Assembly (NCBI GenBank): GCA_027317645.1
Contig: DAHVQS010000028.1
Coordinates: forward strand, 1-23,993
Direction of reading: 5' to 3'
Source: Paenalcaligenes sp021793095
GTDB taxonomy: Bacteria > Pseudomonadota > Gammaproteobacteria > Burkholderiales > Burkholderiaceae_B
DNA: 23,993 nucleotides
Both the position numbers and the translations under genes were made by a program. Of this stretch, positions 7,483 through 16,076 are shown piece after piece (within the stretch, counting starts at the first letter, position 1; every line of letters starts with the position of its first letter). The notes beneath the pieces are model-generated. The model saw only the letters and a program-made list of their open reading frames with translations, was not told where the DNA came from and ran no database searches.

Positions 7483-8541
7483 ATGCCACTGAATCAATGG
7501 ACCATAGCAGCCATCGATGCCATCGAGCGGGACTTTACCCGCTCGGCGGATACCCACCTGCTGCCCTTTTCGGTATCGGGGAAAAGCGATATCCGCCTTT
7601 ATATCAAAGACGAGTCTACCCACCCTACCGGCAGCCTCAAGCACCGATTAGCCCGCTCACTATTTCTGTATGCCCTATGTAATGGCAACATCCAAGAGGG
7701 CATGACCATCACCGAGGCCTCCTCGGGCAGTACAGCGGTCTCGGAGGCCTATTTTGCACAAATGCTGGGCTTGCCCTTTGTCGCCGTGATGCCGCGTTCA
7801 ACGGCGCGCGCCAAAATAGAAAAAATAGAATTCTATGGTGGGCGCTGTCACTTTGTGGATCACTCAGATGAGGTCTATCAAGAGGCCCAACGCCTGGCCG
7901 ATGAATGCGGTGGCTATTATATGGATCAATTTACCTATGCCGAGCGGGCCACCGACTGGCGGGGTAATAACAACATCGCTGAATCCATCTTTGAGCAAAT
8001 GCAGGCCGAAGAGCACGCCGAGCCCCGCTGGGTCGTCATCGGGGCAGGCACGGGCGGCACCTCGGCCACCATCGGACGCTATATCCGTTATCGCAAACTG
8101 TCCACACAGCTATGCGTGGTGGACCCTGAAAATTCTATCTTTTTGCCATACTACAAGAGCGGCAACAAAGCCTTGACCACGGATCAAAGCTCACGCATTG
8201 AGGGCATTGGCCGCCCCCGTGTCGAGCCCTCGTTTGTACGCACGGTCATCGACAGGATGCTACCAATCCCCGATGCGGATTCTATCGCTGCGGTGCACTA
8301 CATCAAACAAGTGCTGGGCTTTGCCTTTGGCCCCTCGACCGGTACCGCCTTTTGCGGGGCACTGACACTCGCCACCGAAATGCGTGCCGCCAATGAGGCT
8401 GGCTCACTCGTCATCATCGCGGGCGATGCCGGCAACCGCTACCTAGATACCTGCTATAACGCCGACTGGCTCAAAGCCGAGGGCTATGATCTGCAGGGAT
8501 GCATGGCGCGAATTGCCCAGCAGTCTGAGTTGGTGTTTTGA
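7483..8541 (+). CDS. PLP-dependent cysteine synthase/desulfhydrase family protein (Cds1-like)
   Basis: This 352-residue fold-type II PLP enzyme starts 15 bp after the UroD-like gene, behind AGGAGG. KDESTHPTGSLKHRLARSLFLYALCNG (from residue 42) holds the PLP-binding Lys53. EASSGSTAVSEAYFA is the substrate/asparagine-loop equivalent, and GAGTGGTSATIGRY is the PLP-phosphate glycine loop. The SLKHRLARSLFLYALCNG block is characteristic of the clade that includes the actinobacterial L-cysteine desulfhydrase Cds1, as I recall it, rather than CysK/CysM. The expected reaction is beta-elimination or beta-replacement on cysteine or a related beta-substituted amino acid, releasing sulfide, pyruvate and ammonia in the desulfhydrase case. 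Coupling to the UroD-like gene hints at sulfur or methyl-thiol chemistry, but this is inference. Confidence 0.87.
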   Translation: MPLNQWTIAAIDAIERDFTRSADTHLLPFSVSGKSDIRLYIKDESTHPTGSLKHRLARSLFLYALCNGNIQEGMTITEASSGSTAVSEAYFAQMLGLPFVAVMPRSTARAKIEKIEFYGGRCHFVDHSDEVYQEAQRLADECGGYYMDQFTYAERATDWRGNNNIAESIFEQMQAEEHAEPRWVVIGAGTGGTSATIGRYIRYRKLSTQLCVVDPENSIFLPYYKSGNKALTTDQSSRIEGIGRPRVEPSFVRTVIDRMLPIPDADSIAAVHYIKQVLGFAFGPSTGTAFCGALTLATEMRAANEAGSLVIIAGDAGNRYLDTCYNADWLKAEGYDLQGCMARIAQQSELVF

Positions 8542-8600
8542 GCTTCAATCAAAGCGTGGGGCTTCTCTAGCGCGTGATCCAATAATGGGCCGCGGCCGCT

Positions 8601-9917
8601 CTATTCCTCCGAATTTCCCGCGGCCAAATCCCCGCGCTTGTTAGCGCGCACGATCACCATCACATACAGAGAAATATAAAAAAGAGCTGACATGATGGTG
8701 TAGCCAGCCACGGCGTAGAGTGGATCTTTAAATACCCATGCCCCGAGCGCCAAGGCAGCGACGCGCAGAGAGGTAAACACAATTTCCATCATCAAAAACC
8801 AGCCCTGCATGTCCAGTACTGGGATGGTGGCAATGACGGGTCGGGCCGCCAATGAGAACAGCAACCACAGGGCAACCCACTGGGCGTACGTCCCGGCGGT
8901 ATGCCATTGCTCCCCAAAGATAAAGGCAAATAGCGGGCTGCCCCAAATCATGATGATGCCAAAGGGAATAATGGCCACCGCCAAGGCGCCAAAGGTGGCC
9001 TTATTGAGGTAAGAGCGTGGGTCTTTGCCCGCGTTGACGGCCTCGGCGATTTGGGCATAAAACACATTGCCCACCGAGCTGCCCAGCAAATGTGCAGGGG
9101 CGGCCATGACGCTGCGGCTCAAGGTGTAAAACCCAGCAATTGAGGAGCCGAAAAAACTGGCCAACATCAAGACAGGGAGGCCTTGGGCAAAGGCATTGAT
9201 CGTGACCTGAGGGGTCCGAAACAAAGGAAAATCGCGATGCTGCGCAGCGACAGCCTTAGATTTAGGCAAACGATGCTCAGGTTTATGAATATAGTCTTTT
9301 GGGGTGGTCCAGCGCCGCGCCCCTAACCATAGTTGAGTGGCATAGAGGGCATTGCCCAGCGTGGCCAAGATAATCAAACTGGCCCCCGCCGGATGAACAA
9401 AGCCAACGCCTGTTTTTGAGATATTAAGGATGAGTGACTGCGAGATGGCGATGCGCGCCGAGACCTTGAACTGCTTTTTCCGTATTAACCATTGCTGCAT
9501 GATTTGCTGCAGCACGTTGAGAAACATGGCAAAGGGGATGAGCAATAAAAAAGCAGAAATGGCCTCAAGGTCGAGCAATCGAGCAATGGGTTGCCCGCCC
9601 ACGAGCAACACTGTCGCAACAATCAGACAGATAAATAAGGCCAGCAGTACGCTCAACTTGGCAATGCCGCGTGCATCATCATCGCGTTTAGGCAAAACAA
9701 TGGCGATGGGATAAGTCAATGCCGCGATGGGCATTGCAATGGATAGCACGGCCGAAAACGTCCCCAACAACCCATAGGCCTCTGGCCCATACAAACGCGT
9801 AATAATGGGCGAAAAGGCCATGGTAATTGCCTGTGCCCCTGCCGTCCCAGTGGCCACCAGCAACACATTGCGTACGAAACGGCTGTTGAGTAAACGTTTA
9901 ATCATGGATGCTCGCAT
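8601..9917 (-). CDS. Polysaccharide/lipopolysaccharide flippase (Wzx/MATE-like)
   Basis: This is a very hydrophobic integral inner-membrane protein with about 12 predicted transmembrane segments. It begins IKRLLNSRFVRNVLLVATGTAGAQAITMAFSPIITRLYGPEAYGLLGTFSAV, the characteristic opening of Wzx-type O-antigen/polysaccharide flippases of the MOP superfamily. Length is about 438 residues from the ATG at 9917; starts at the ATG at 9905 or a TTG at 9935 are also possible, and none has a strong ribosome-binding site. Such proteins move undecaprenyl-linked sugars across the inner membrane. No glycosyltransferase or polymerase gene is near, so it is isolated from any polysaccharide cluster in this window. 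It converges with the PLP-enzyme gene and diverges from the formate dehydrogenase operon. Confidence 0.88.
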   Translation of the reverse strand: MRASMIKRLLNSRFVRNVLLVATGTAGAQAITMAFSPIITRLYGPEAYGLLGTFSAVLSIAMPIAALTYPIAIVLPKRDDDARGIAKLSVLLALFICLIVATVLLVGGQPIARLLDLEAISAFLLLIPFAMFLNVLQQIMQQWLIRKKQFKVSARIAISQSLILNISKTGVGFVHPAGASLIILATLGNALYATQLWLGARRWTTPKDYIHKPEHRLPKSKAVAAQHRDFPLFRTPQVTINAFAQGLPVLMLASFFGSSIAGFYTLSRSVMAAPAHLLGSSVGNVFYAQIAEAVNAGKDPRSYLNKATFGALAVAIIPFGIIMIWGSPLFAFIFGEQWHTAGTYAQWVALWLLFSLAARPVIATIPVLDMQGWFLMMEIVFTSLRVAALALGAWVFKDPLYAVAGYTIMSALFYISLYVMVIVRANKRGDLAAGNSEE

Positions 9918-9935
9918 AGTAGCATATCTCGCCAA

Positions 9936-10320
9936 TTTCCAACTGCAACCAAGGGCAAGTCCCGTAACAGTTTTTTGAGACGGGGTGGGCGATTTTTTAT
10001 TCTTTTGAAAGCGGCGTTTTTTTTGGTATCATCTTTATCTTTTTGGCACTGTAGCGAACAGTGGGCCCGCTGTACATGCACCGTATAAGCATTCCTACCA
10101 TCGCTTTGTTTTGTGTCTTTAAATTACAAACAATTTAGATTTACTTTCTCTATTTTGTGATTTCTCAATAACACTTTATTGCTGCAACTAAAACCTGCAC
10201 TAGCAAAAGGGTTATTGGCAGTTTCACTCATTCATTATCCTAAAGTGAATCTGAGTCAGTGTTTTTTATTGCTGTATCTCCACATCCTGATGGACACAGC
10301 ACCAACAATAAGGAGCGTTC
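9936..10320 (+). promoter_or_regulatory. Formate dehydrogenase promoter and long leader
   Basis: This is about 385 bp without a gene. A sigma70-like promoter TTGAAA (10005-10010), 16-bp spacer, TATCAT (10027-10032) points toward fdoG and would give a leader of about 280 nt. Just past it, ACAGTG (10058-10063) can pair either upstream with CACTGT (10047-10052) or downstream with CGCTGT (10068-10073), giving two mutually exclusive hairpins. The remainder is AT-rich, and I see no FNR-type dyad and no riboswitch I recognise. AGGAG at 10311-10315 is the fdoG ribosome site. Confidence 0.4.
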
Positions 10321-13300
10321 ATGACTAACATGAGTAGACGCCAGTTCTTCAAAGTTAGCGGAGGAACTTTGGCGGGTTCCAGCATGGCAATGCTGGGTAT
10401 TGCTCCCGAGCCCGCGCAAGCCGCGGCGAGGCAGTACAAGCTAGCTAAAATGAAAGAGACCCGCAGCACCTGTCCCTACTGTTCGGTGGCCTGTGGGATC
10501 CTCATCTACACATTGGGAGATGGCGCTAAAAACGCTGAACCCAGCGTTCAACACATCGAAGGGGACCACGATCACCCTGTCAACCGCGGGACACTCTGTC
10601 CTAAAGGGGCCGGTCTGGCAGACTTTGTTAACAGTCCCAATCGTCTCAAGTATCCCGAGTATCGTGCCCCTGGCTCTGATCGCTGGGAGCGCATCAGCTG
10701 GGAAGACGCCTTTGAGCGTATCGCCCGTTTGATGAAAGACGATCGTGACGAAAACCTCTTGCGTCGTACCGCAGATGGCAAACTCGTCAATCGCTGGACA
10801 TCGACCGGTATGCTTGCTGCCTCGGCCAGTAGTAACGAGGTGGGCTATGTCACACACAAGGTGATTCGCAGTCTGGGCATGTTGCCCTTTGACAACCAAG
10901 CGCGCGTTTGACACGGACCAACGGTGGCAGGCCTTGCCCCAACATTTGGTCGTGGCGCGATGACAAACCATTGGGTTGATATTAAAAACGCTGATATTGT
11001 GCTGATTATGGGCGGTAATGCTGCCGAGGCGCACCCCTGCGGTTTCAAGTGGGTGACCGAGGCAAAAGCGCATAATAAAGCCAAACTCATCGTTGTTGAC
11101 CCTCGATTCAACCGTTCGGCTGCAGTGGCCGATCTGTACGCCCCTATTCGCACAGGGACAGACATCGTATTTTTAGGCGGTGTGATCAAGTACTTGTTAG
11201 ATAATGACAAAGTACAGCACGAGTACGTCCGTAACTACACCGACTTGTCCTTTATTGTACGTGAGGACTACGAATTTGAAGACGGGATCTTTTCCGGCTA
11301 TAACGCCGATGATCGTACCTACGATCGCTCGACCTGGGATTACGAGCGTGACGAAGATGGGTACGTCAAAAGCGATCCTTCTTTAAAACATCCCCGTTCT
11401 GTTTTCCAGCTGCTCAAAAAGCACTACAGCCAGTACACCCCAGAAATGGTGCAGCGGGTCTGTGGTACACCCACTGATAAGTTTGAGCAGGTCTGTGAGC
11501 TATTGGCTTCGACCTCTTCACCCGATCGGGCCGGGACCATCCTGTACGCCCTGGGTTGGACGCAGCACTCTATCGGCTCGCAGATCATCCGCACCGGTGC
11601 AATGATGCAGCTGCTGTTGGGTAACATCGGTATCCCTGGTGGGGGTATGAACGCCTTGCGCGGTCACTCTAACATTCAAGGGCTGACTGACCTGGGCTTG
11701 ATGACCAACTTGTTACCTGGTTACCTGACCCTGCCCAACGAAGGCGAGCAAAGCTACGAAGACTACATTGCCGCGCGCACGCCTGAGCCATTACGCAAAA
11801 ATCAGCTTAACTACTGGAGTAATTACAGAAAATTCCACGTAAGTCTGATGAAAGCTTGGTGGGGCGATCATGCCCACGAAGGCAATAACTACGCCTTTGA
11901 GTATCTGCCCAAGCTCGATAAGCCTTACGACATGCTGCAGTCTTATGAGCTGATGAACCAAGGCGAGATGAATGGCTACATCTGTCAGGGCTTTAACCCA
12001 CTGGCAGCCGCCCCCAACAAGGCCAAGCTGATCAAAGGCTTTAGCAATCTCAAGTACATGATCATCATGGACCCCTTGGTCACCGAGACTTCCGAGTTTT
12101 GGCGCAATGCGGGCGAGCACAACGATGTAGACAGCAGCCAGATTCAGACCGAGGTATTCCGTCTGCCCACCTCCTGTTTTGCCGAAGAGGATGGCACACT
12201 GGTCAACTCGGGTCGTTGGCTACAATGGCACTGGAAGGCCGCCGAGCCCCCAGCCCAGGCCAAGACAGATATCGAGATCATGGCCACGTTGTATCAACAC
12301 ATCCGCAAGCTCTACGAAGAGGAAGGCGGTACCTTTGCGGACCCCATCGTCAATCTAGATTGGCCTTATGTCCGTCCGTACTACCCCACCGCTGATGAGC
12401 TGGCCAAGGAAATCAACGGCCGGGCCTTGGTTGATCTCTATGATCCCAATGACCCCGATCGCTTGATTCGCAAGGCAGGCGAACAGCTCAGTGGCTTTGC
12501 CGAGCTGCGCGATGATGGCACCACACTGAGTGGTTGCTGGCTGTACGCGGGTTCCTGGACCGAGGACGGCAACAATATGGCCCGTCGCGACAACAGTGAC
12601 CCCACCGGGATTGGTCAAACCCTCAATTGGGCCTGGGCCTGGCCTGCTAACCGCCGGATTATGTACAACCGTGCCTCAGCAGACCCCCAAGGCAAGCCTT
12701 TTGATCCCAAGCGTCCGCTCATCCAGTGGGATGAAAACCGCGGGCTTTGGACCGGGGCTGATGTGCCTGATTACAAAGTTGATGAGTCTCCGGCTGATGG
12801 TATGGGCCCCTTTATCATGAACCCCGAAGGGGTGGCGCGCTTCTTTGCCCGTCAAAACATGGCCGAAGGACCCTTCCCAGTACACTATGAGCCTTTTGAA
12901 ACTCCACTGGGCTATAACCCACTCTTCCCAGACAATGACAAAGCTGTCAGCAACCCTGCTGCACGCGTCTTTGAAGATGACTGGGCAGATTTTGGTAAAG
13001 CAGACAAGTTCCCTTACGTCGGCACGACCTATCGTCTGACCGAGCACTTCCACTATTGGACCAAACACGTGGATCTGAATGCCATCATTCAGCCCCAGCA
13101 GTTTGTGGAAATTGGTGAAGAACTGGCAGACGAATTGGGCATCGCCAAAGGTGATTGGGTCAAGGTCAGCTCGAACCGCGGCTTTATCAAAGCCAAGGCA
13201 GTAGTGACCAAACGACTCAAGACTCTGGATGTGGATGGTAAACCCACCCACCAGGTCGGTATCCCATTGCACTGGGGCTTTGTTGGGGTCGCCAAACCCG

Positions 13301-13395
13301 GGTTTTTGGCCAACACACTGACGCCTTTTGTTGGTGATGGCAACTCGCAGACCCCAGAGTTCAAGTCCTTCTTGGTCAACGTAGAAAAGGCGTAA
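10321..13395 (+). CDS. fdoG: Respiratory formate dehydrogenase, major (alpha) subunit, selenoprotein
   Basis: This is one gene of 1024 residues that reads through an in-frame TGA at 10909-10911 as selenocysteine 197; a naive ORF call would split it there. It oxidises formate to CO2 in the periplasm at a Mo/W bis-pyranopterin centre. The Tat signal is SRRQFFK (Arg6-Arg7) followed by a hydrophobic stretch ending near PAQA. Cys51, Cys54, Cys58 and Cys93 bind the [4Fe-4S] cluster, and Lys95 follows in CPKG. The sequence around Sec197 (FDNQARV-U-HGPTVAGLAPTFGRGAMTNHW) is nearly that of E. coli FdnG/FdoG, where Sec is residue 196 and length is about 1015. The C-terminal region after about residue 890 is the molybdopterin-dinucleotide-binding domain. 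It is the first gene of the fdoGHI-fdhE operon. Confidence 0.97.
10909..10911 (+). other. In-frame TGA selenocysteine codon (Sec197 of FdoG)
   Basis: The reading frame from 10321 meets TGA here and stays open in the same frame to 13395. The residues on both sides match the active-site block of formate dehydrogenase N/O, where selenocysteine is followed by His-Gly-Pro-Thr. Confidence 0.97.
10912..10952 (+). promoter_or_regulatory. Bacterial SECIS element
   Basis: The hairpin directly follows the TGA. The lower stem is GACCAA (10916-10921) with TTGGTC (10946-10951). The upper stem is GG (10923-10924), a bulged U (10925) and GGCA (10926-10929), pairing with TGCCCC (10935-10940). The loop is GGCCT (10930-10934). 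The bulged U and a GG-containing apical loop about 18 nt after TGA are the SelB-binding features known from E. coli fdhF and fdnG. Confidence 0.9.
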
Positions 13396-13405
13396 GGAGA
13401 CTGCC

Positions 13406-14314
13406 ATGACAGTGGAAACTTTAGATATTAAACGCCGCTCTGCAACGACAACCCCCTCACCTCAGGCGCGGCATCCTATCCCAACCACCGAGGGGGTGGC
13501 CAAGCTCATCGATGTCTCTAAGTGCATCGGCTGCAAGGCCTGTCAGGTGGCCTGTATGGAGTGGAACGATCTGCGTGACGGGATTGGTGAAAACGTGGGG
13601 GTCTATGACAACCCCCACGATCTCAGCTCTGAGTCCTGGACACTGATGCGTTTTGCCGAATACGAGGACGAGGCCGGTGATCTCGAATGGCTGATCCGCA
13701 AAGATGGCTGTATGCACTGTGTGGAGCCCGGCTGTCTCGAGGCCTGCCCCTCGCCCGGCGCCATCGTGCAGCACACCAACGGGATTGTGGACTTCAATCA
13801 GGACAACTGCATTGGTTGTGGCTACTGCATTTCCGGTTGTCCCTTTGATATTCCACGGCTCTCGGAAAAGGACAACAAGGTGTACAAATGCACCCTGTGT
13901 TCTGACCGCGTGGCCGTGGGTCAAGAGCCCGCTTGTGTGAAAACCTGTCCTACTGGGGCCATCACCTTTGGTTCCAAAGAGGATATGAAGATCCATGCAC
14001 AAGAGCGCATCGAGGATCTGCAATCTCGCGGCTATGACAATGCTGGCCTGTACGACCCCCAAGGTGTCGGCGGCACGCACGTGATGTATGTGTTGCAGCA
14101 CGCAGATGATCCCACCCTGTACAACGATCTGCCTGCGGATCCAAAAATCAGCCCCACAGTCAAACTGTGGAAAGGTCTGGCCAAACCCATCGGCGTTGCC
14201 ATGATGGCACTGACGGCGGCGGCTGGCTTCCTGCATTACATCCGCAAAGGCCCGCTCGAAACCACCGAGGAAGACGAGCGCAAAGCAGAGGAGGAAAGCA
14301 ATGTCAGACACTAA
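13406..14314 (+). CDS. fdoH: Formate dehydrogenase, iron-sulfur (beta) subunit
   Basis: This 302-residue subunit passes electrons from the periplasmic active site to the membrane cytochrome. Four ferredoxin-type cysteine groups are present: Cys40/43/46/50, Cys102/105/110/114, Cys135/138/141/145 and Cys162/165/177/181, enough for four [4Fe-4S] clusters as in E. coli FdnH/FdoH. A single C-terminal transmembrane helix (about residues 258-278, PIGVAMMALTAAAGFLHYI) anchors it. It has no signal peptide of its own and is expected to be co-exported through the Tat signal of FdoG. It starts 10 bp after fdoG behind AAGGAG, and its end overlaps fdoI by 14 bp, indicating translational coupling. Confidence 0.96.
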   Translation: MTVETLDIKRRSATTTPSPQARHPIPTTEGVAKLIDVSKCIGCKACQVACMEWNDLRDGIGENVGVYDNPHDLSSESWTLMRFAEYEDEAGDLEWLIRKDGCMHCVEPGCLEACPSPGAIVQHTNGIVDFNQDNCIGCGYCISGCPFDIPRLSEKDNKVYKCTLCSDRVAVGQEPACVKTCPTGAITFGSKEDMKIHAQERIEDLQSRGYDNAGLYDPQGVGGTHVMYVLQHADDPTLYNDLPADPKISPTVKLWKGLAKPIGVAMMALTAAAGFLHYIRKGPLETTEEDERKAEEESNVRH

Positions 14315-14948
14315 TAAACGTACGCTGGCCCGTTATACCTATTTTCAACGGGTCAATCACTGGTTTATCGCCTTGTGTTTTATCTTGCTGACCGTCTCTG
14401 GGTTGGCGCTCTTTCACCCATCGATGTACTGGATGAGCAACATCCTGGGCGGTGGGACTTGGACGCGCATCCTACACCCCTTTATTGGGGTGGCGATGTT
14501 CGTGGCCTTTTTCATCTTTGTCATTCGGCTGTTCCGCGATAACCGCATCACGGCCGAAGACCGAGAGTGGCTGCGTAAATTTCCCAAGGTGCTCAACCAA
14601 GAGACCGAAGGCATCCCCGAGAGTGGCAAATACAACGGCGGTCAAAAGCTGCTGTTCTTTGCGTTCATCTTGTTCATGCTGGGTCTGTTGGTCACCGGGA
14701 TCATCGGATGGCGTGCATATTTCTCTGCCTACTTCTCCGTAGATACGGTACGGATCGGCTTATTGCTGCATGCATTATTTGGCTTTTTGCTGATTTGCTC
14801 CGTCATCGTTCACATCTACGCTGGGATTTGGGTGCGCGGTTCTATCCGTGCCATGACCCGTGGTAAAGTATCCTACGGTTGGGCATGGAAACACCATCGC
14901 GCCTGGTTCCGTAAAGCCGTGCGCGAGCAAACCGACGGGAGAAGCTAA
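14301..14948 (+). CDS. fdoI: Formate dehydrogenase, cytochrome b556 (gamma) subunit
   Basis: This 215-residue inner-membrane protein has four transmembrane helices. Haem-ligand histidines are visible at His20 (RVNHWF), His59 (ILHPFIG), His157 (LLHALFG) and His171 (VIVHIYAG). These correspond to His18, 57, 155 and 169 of E. coli FdnI with a constant two-residue offset, so both b-type haem sites are intact. It takes electrons from FdoH and reduces quinone, so the complex feeds formate electrons into respiration. The gene overlaps fdoH by 14 bp behind GAGGAAAG, and its TAA shares one base with the fdhE ATG. Confidence 0.96.
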   Translation: MSDTNKRTLARYTYFQRVNHWFIALCFILLTVSGLALFHPSMYWMSNILGGGTWTRILHPFIGVAMFVAFFIFVIRLFRDNRITAEDREWLRKFPKVLNQETEGIPESGKYNGGQKLLFFAFILFMLGLLVTGIIGWRAYFSAYFSVDTVRIGLLLHALFGFLLICSVIVHIYAGIWVRGSIRAMTRGKVSYGWAWKHHRAWFRKAVREQTDGRS

Positions 14949-15901
14949 TGCAGCGCATTATTTCACGAGGTGAAATAGAAAATCTAGATCGGACTCAGGT
15001 ACCGACCATCTACGCCCCAAAGGAAGAGGTGGTCTTTGCGCAGCGCGCCCAGCGCCTGCGCAGCCTGACCGAGGACAGCAACGTCAGCGCGTATCTGCGG
15101 CTGATGACCCATGTGGTCGATGCCCAGCACGCGCTGCTGCAAAAACACATCAACCTCACAGGACCCTCTGATGAGCAAATAAAATTGGCCAAGCAGCACG
15201 GGTTACCCCCACTGGGCCCAATGCTCACAGACAGAGATCCCATCTGGCGTACTCTGCTGGTTGAACTGCTCGACGCCGTCGCCGAGAGCATCCGTGGCAC
15301 CATGCAGGAAAAGAGCGCTTTTCCTACCGCCATCGCAGACATCAAGGCGACGCTGGACAACAACCCAGAGGCCATAGAAGAGCTGGCCAATCAGCTGATA
15401 CAGCGTCAAATCGATGAAAATACCAATTTGGGTTGGGCGCCCTTAATCATGGCGGCCTTGCAGGTGTACTTTACGCGACTGGTCATCGACCAAGGATTGG
15501 CGATTGAGGACACCAACAAAGACACTCCTTTTGGTATCTGTCCTTGCTGTGGTGCACAGCCCATCGCGGGCATCATCAAGAGCTCTGGACCCAGCGCTGG
15601 CCGACGTTATATGGTCTGCAGCCTCTGCGCGACCGAGTGGCATATCGTGCGCGTGACCTGCAGCTACTGTGAGAGCACTGAAAACATCCATTACCTAGCA
15701 TTGGAAGAGGGCAACGAGGCCATCCGCGCCGAGGCCTGCGACCAATGCGGTAACTATAGAAAGATTTTCTACCAAGATAAAGACGCCACGGTCGAGGCCC
15801 TGGCAGACGATCTGAACAGTGTCGAATTAGACATGCTGGTGGGCCAAGAGGGATATTTCCGCATGAGCGACAATCCCTTTTTATGGATGCCCCGAGAGTA
15901 A
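14948..15901 (+). CDS. fdhE: Formate dehydrogenase maturation protein FdhE
   Basis: This 317-residue cytoplasmic protein is needed for activity of Tat-exported formate dehydrogenases but is not part of the final complex. Four CxxC motifs form the rubredoxin-like metal-binding C-terminal half: Cys198-Cys201, Cys224-Cys227, Cys238-Cys241 and Cys264-Cys267. ICPCCGAQPIAGII and RYMVCSLCATEWH are conserved family blocks. The start overlaps the fdoI stop (TAATG), the last step of a tightly coupled four-gene operon. A strong terminator follows 49 bp after its stop. No FdhD or selenocysteine machinery (SelA, SelB, SelC) is in the window; these must be elsewhere in the genome. Confidence 0.95.
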   Translation: MQRIISRGEIENLDRTQVPTIYAPKEEVVFAQRAQRLRSLTEDSNVSAYLRLMTHVVDAQHALLQKHINLTGPSDEQIKLAKQHGLPPLGPMLTDRDPIWRTLLVELLDAVAESIRGTMQEKSAFPTAIADIKATLDNNPEAIEELANQLIQRQIDENTNLGWAPLIMAALQVYFTRLVIDQGLAIEDTNKDTPFGICPCCGAQPIAGIIKSSGPSAGRRYMVCSLCATEWHIVRVTCSYCESTENIHYLALEEGNEAIRAEACDQCGNYRKIFYQDKDATVEALADDLNSVELDMLVGQEGYFRMSDNPFLWMPRE

Positions 15902-15949
15902 TCATCCGCCAGCGCATCCAGCGCGGCGCATTTGACGCCTCACCCAGCA

Positions 15950-16005
15950 CCCCCGTAGTCGCCAGTCAATGCATGACGAGACGGCCTAACTACGGGGGTT
16001 TTTTT
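15950..16005 (+). terminator. Intrinsic terminator of the formate dehydrogenase operon
   Basis: CCCCCGTAGT (15950-15959) pairs perfectly with ACTACGGGGG (15989-15998) and is followed by seven T (15999-16005). The loop is unusually long at 29 nt. It separates fdhE from the convergent amidohydrolase gene. Confidence 0.92.
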
Positions 16006-16076
16006 ATGGTTGAAATGACTGAAATGGCTAAATGACTTATCGTGATGTTTTATTTAGCCATTGGCCATCGGGTGGC

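Noticed and set aside
7483..8541. CysK or CysM housekeeping cysteine synthase
   Set aside because: The SLKHRLARSLFLYALCNG block and overall sequence fit the Cds1-like clade, and the gene is embedded in a transport operon.
8588..8622. GGCCGCGG...CCGCGGCC inverted repeat as a terminator between the PLP-enzyme and flippase genes
   Set aside because: The 8-bp stem is perfect, but its loop is about 20 nt, it overlaps the flippase stop, and no T-run follows on either strand.
10909..10911. TGA as a nonsense mutation making fdoG a pseudogene
   Set aside because: The position matches the selenocysteine of FdnG/FdoG, the downstream frame is fully conserved, and a SECIS hairpin is present.
10441..11073. 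210-residue minus-strand open frame opposite fdoG
   Set aside because: It is a shadow of the fdoG reading frame; the plus strand carries the conserved formate dehydrogenase sequence.
13457..14311. 284-residue minus-strand open frame opposite fdoH
   Set aside because: It is an antisense shadow; the plus-strand frame has sixteen correctly spaced cluster cysteines.
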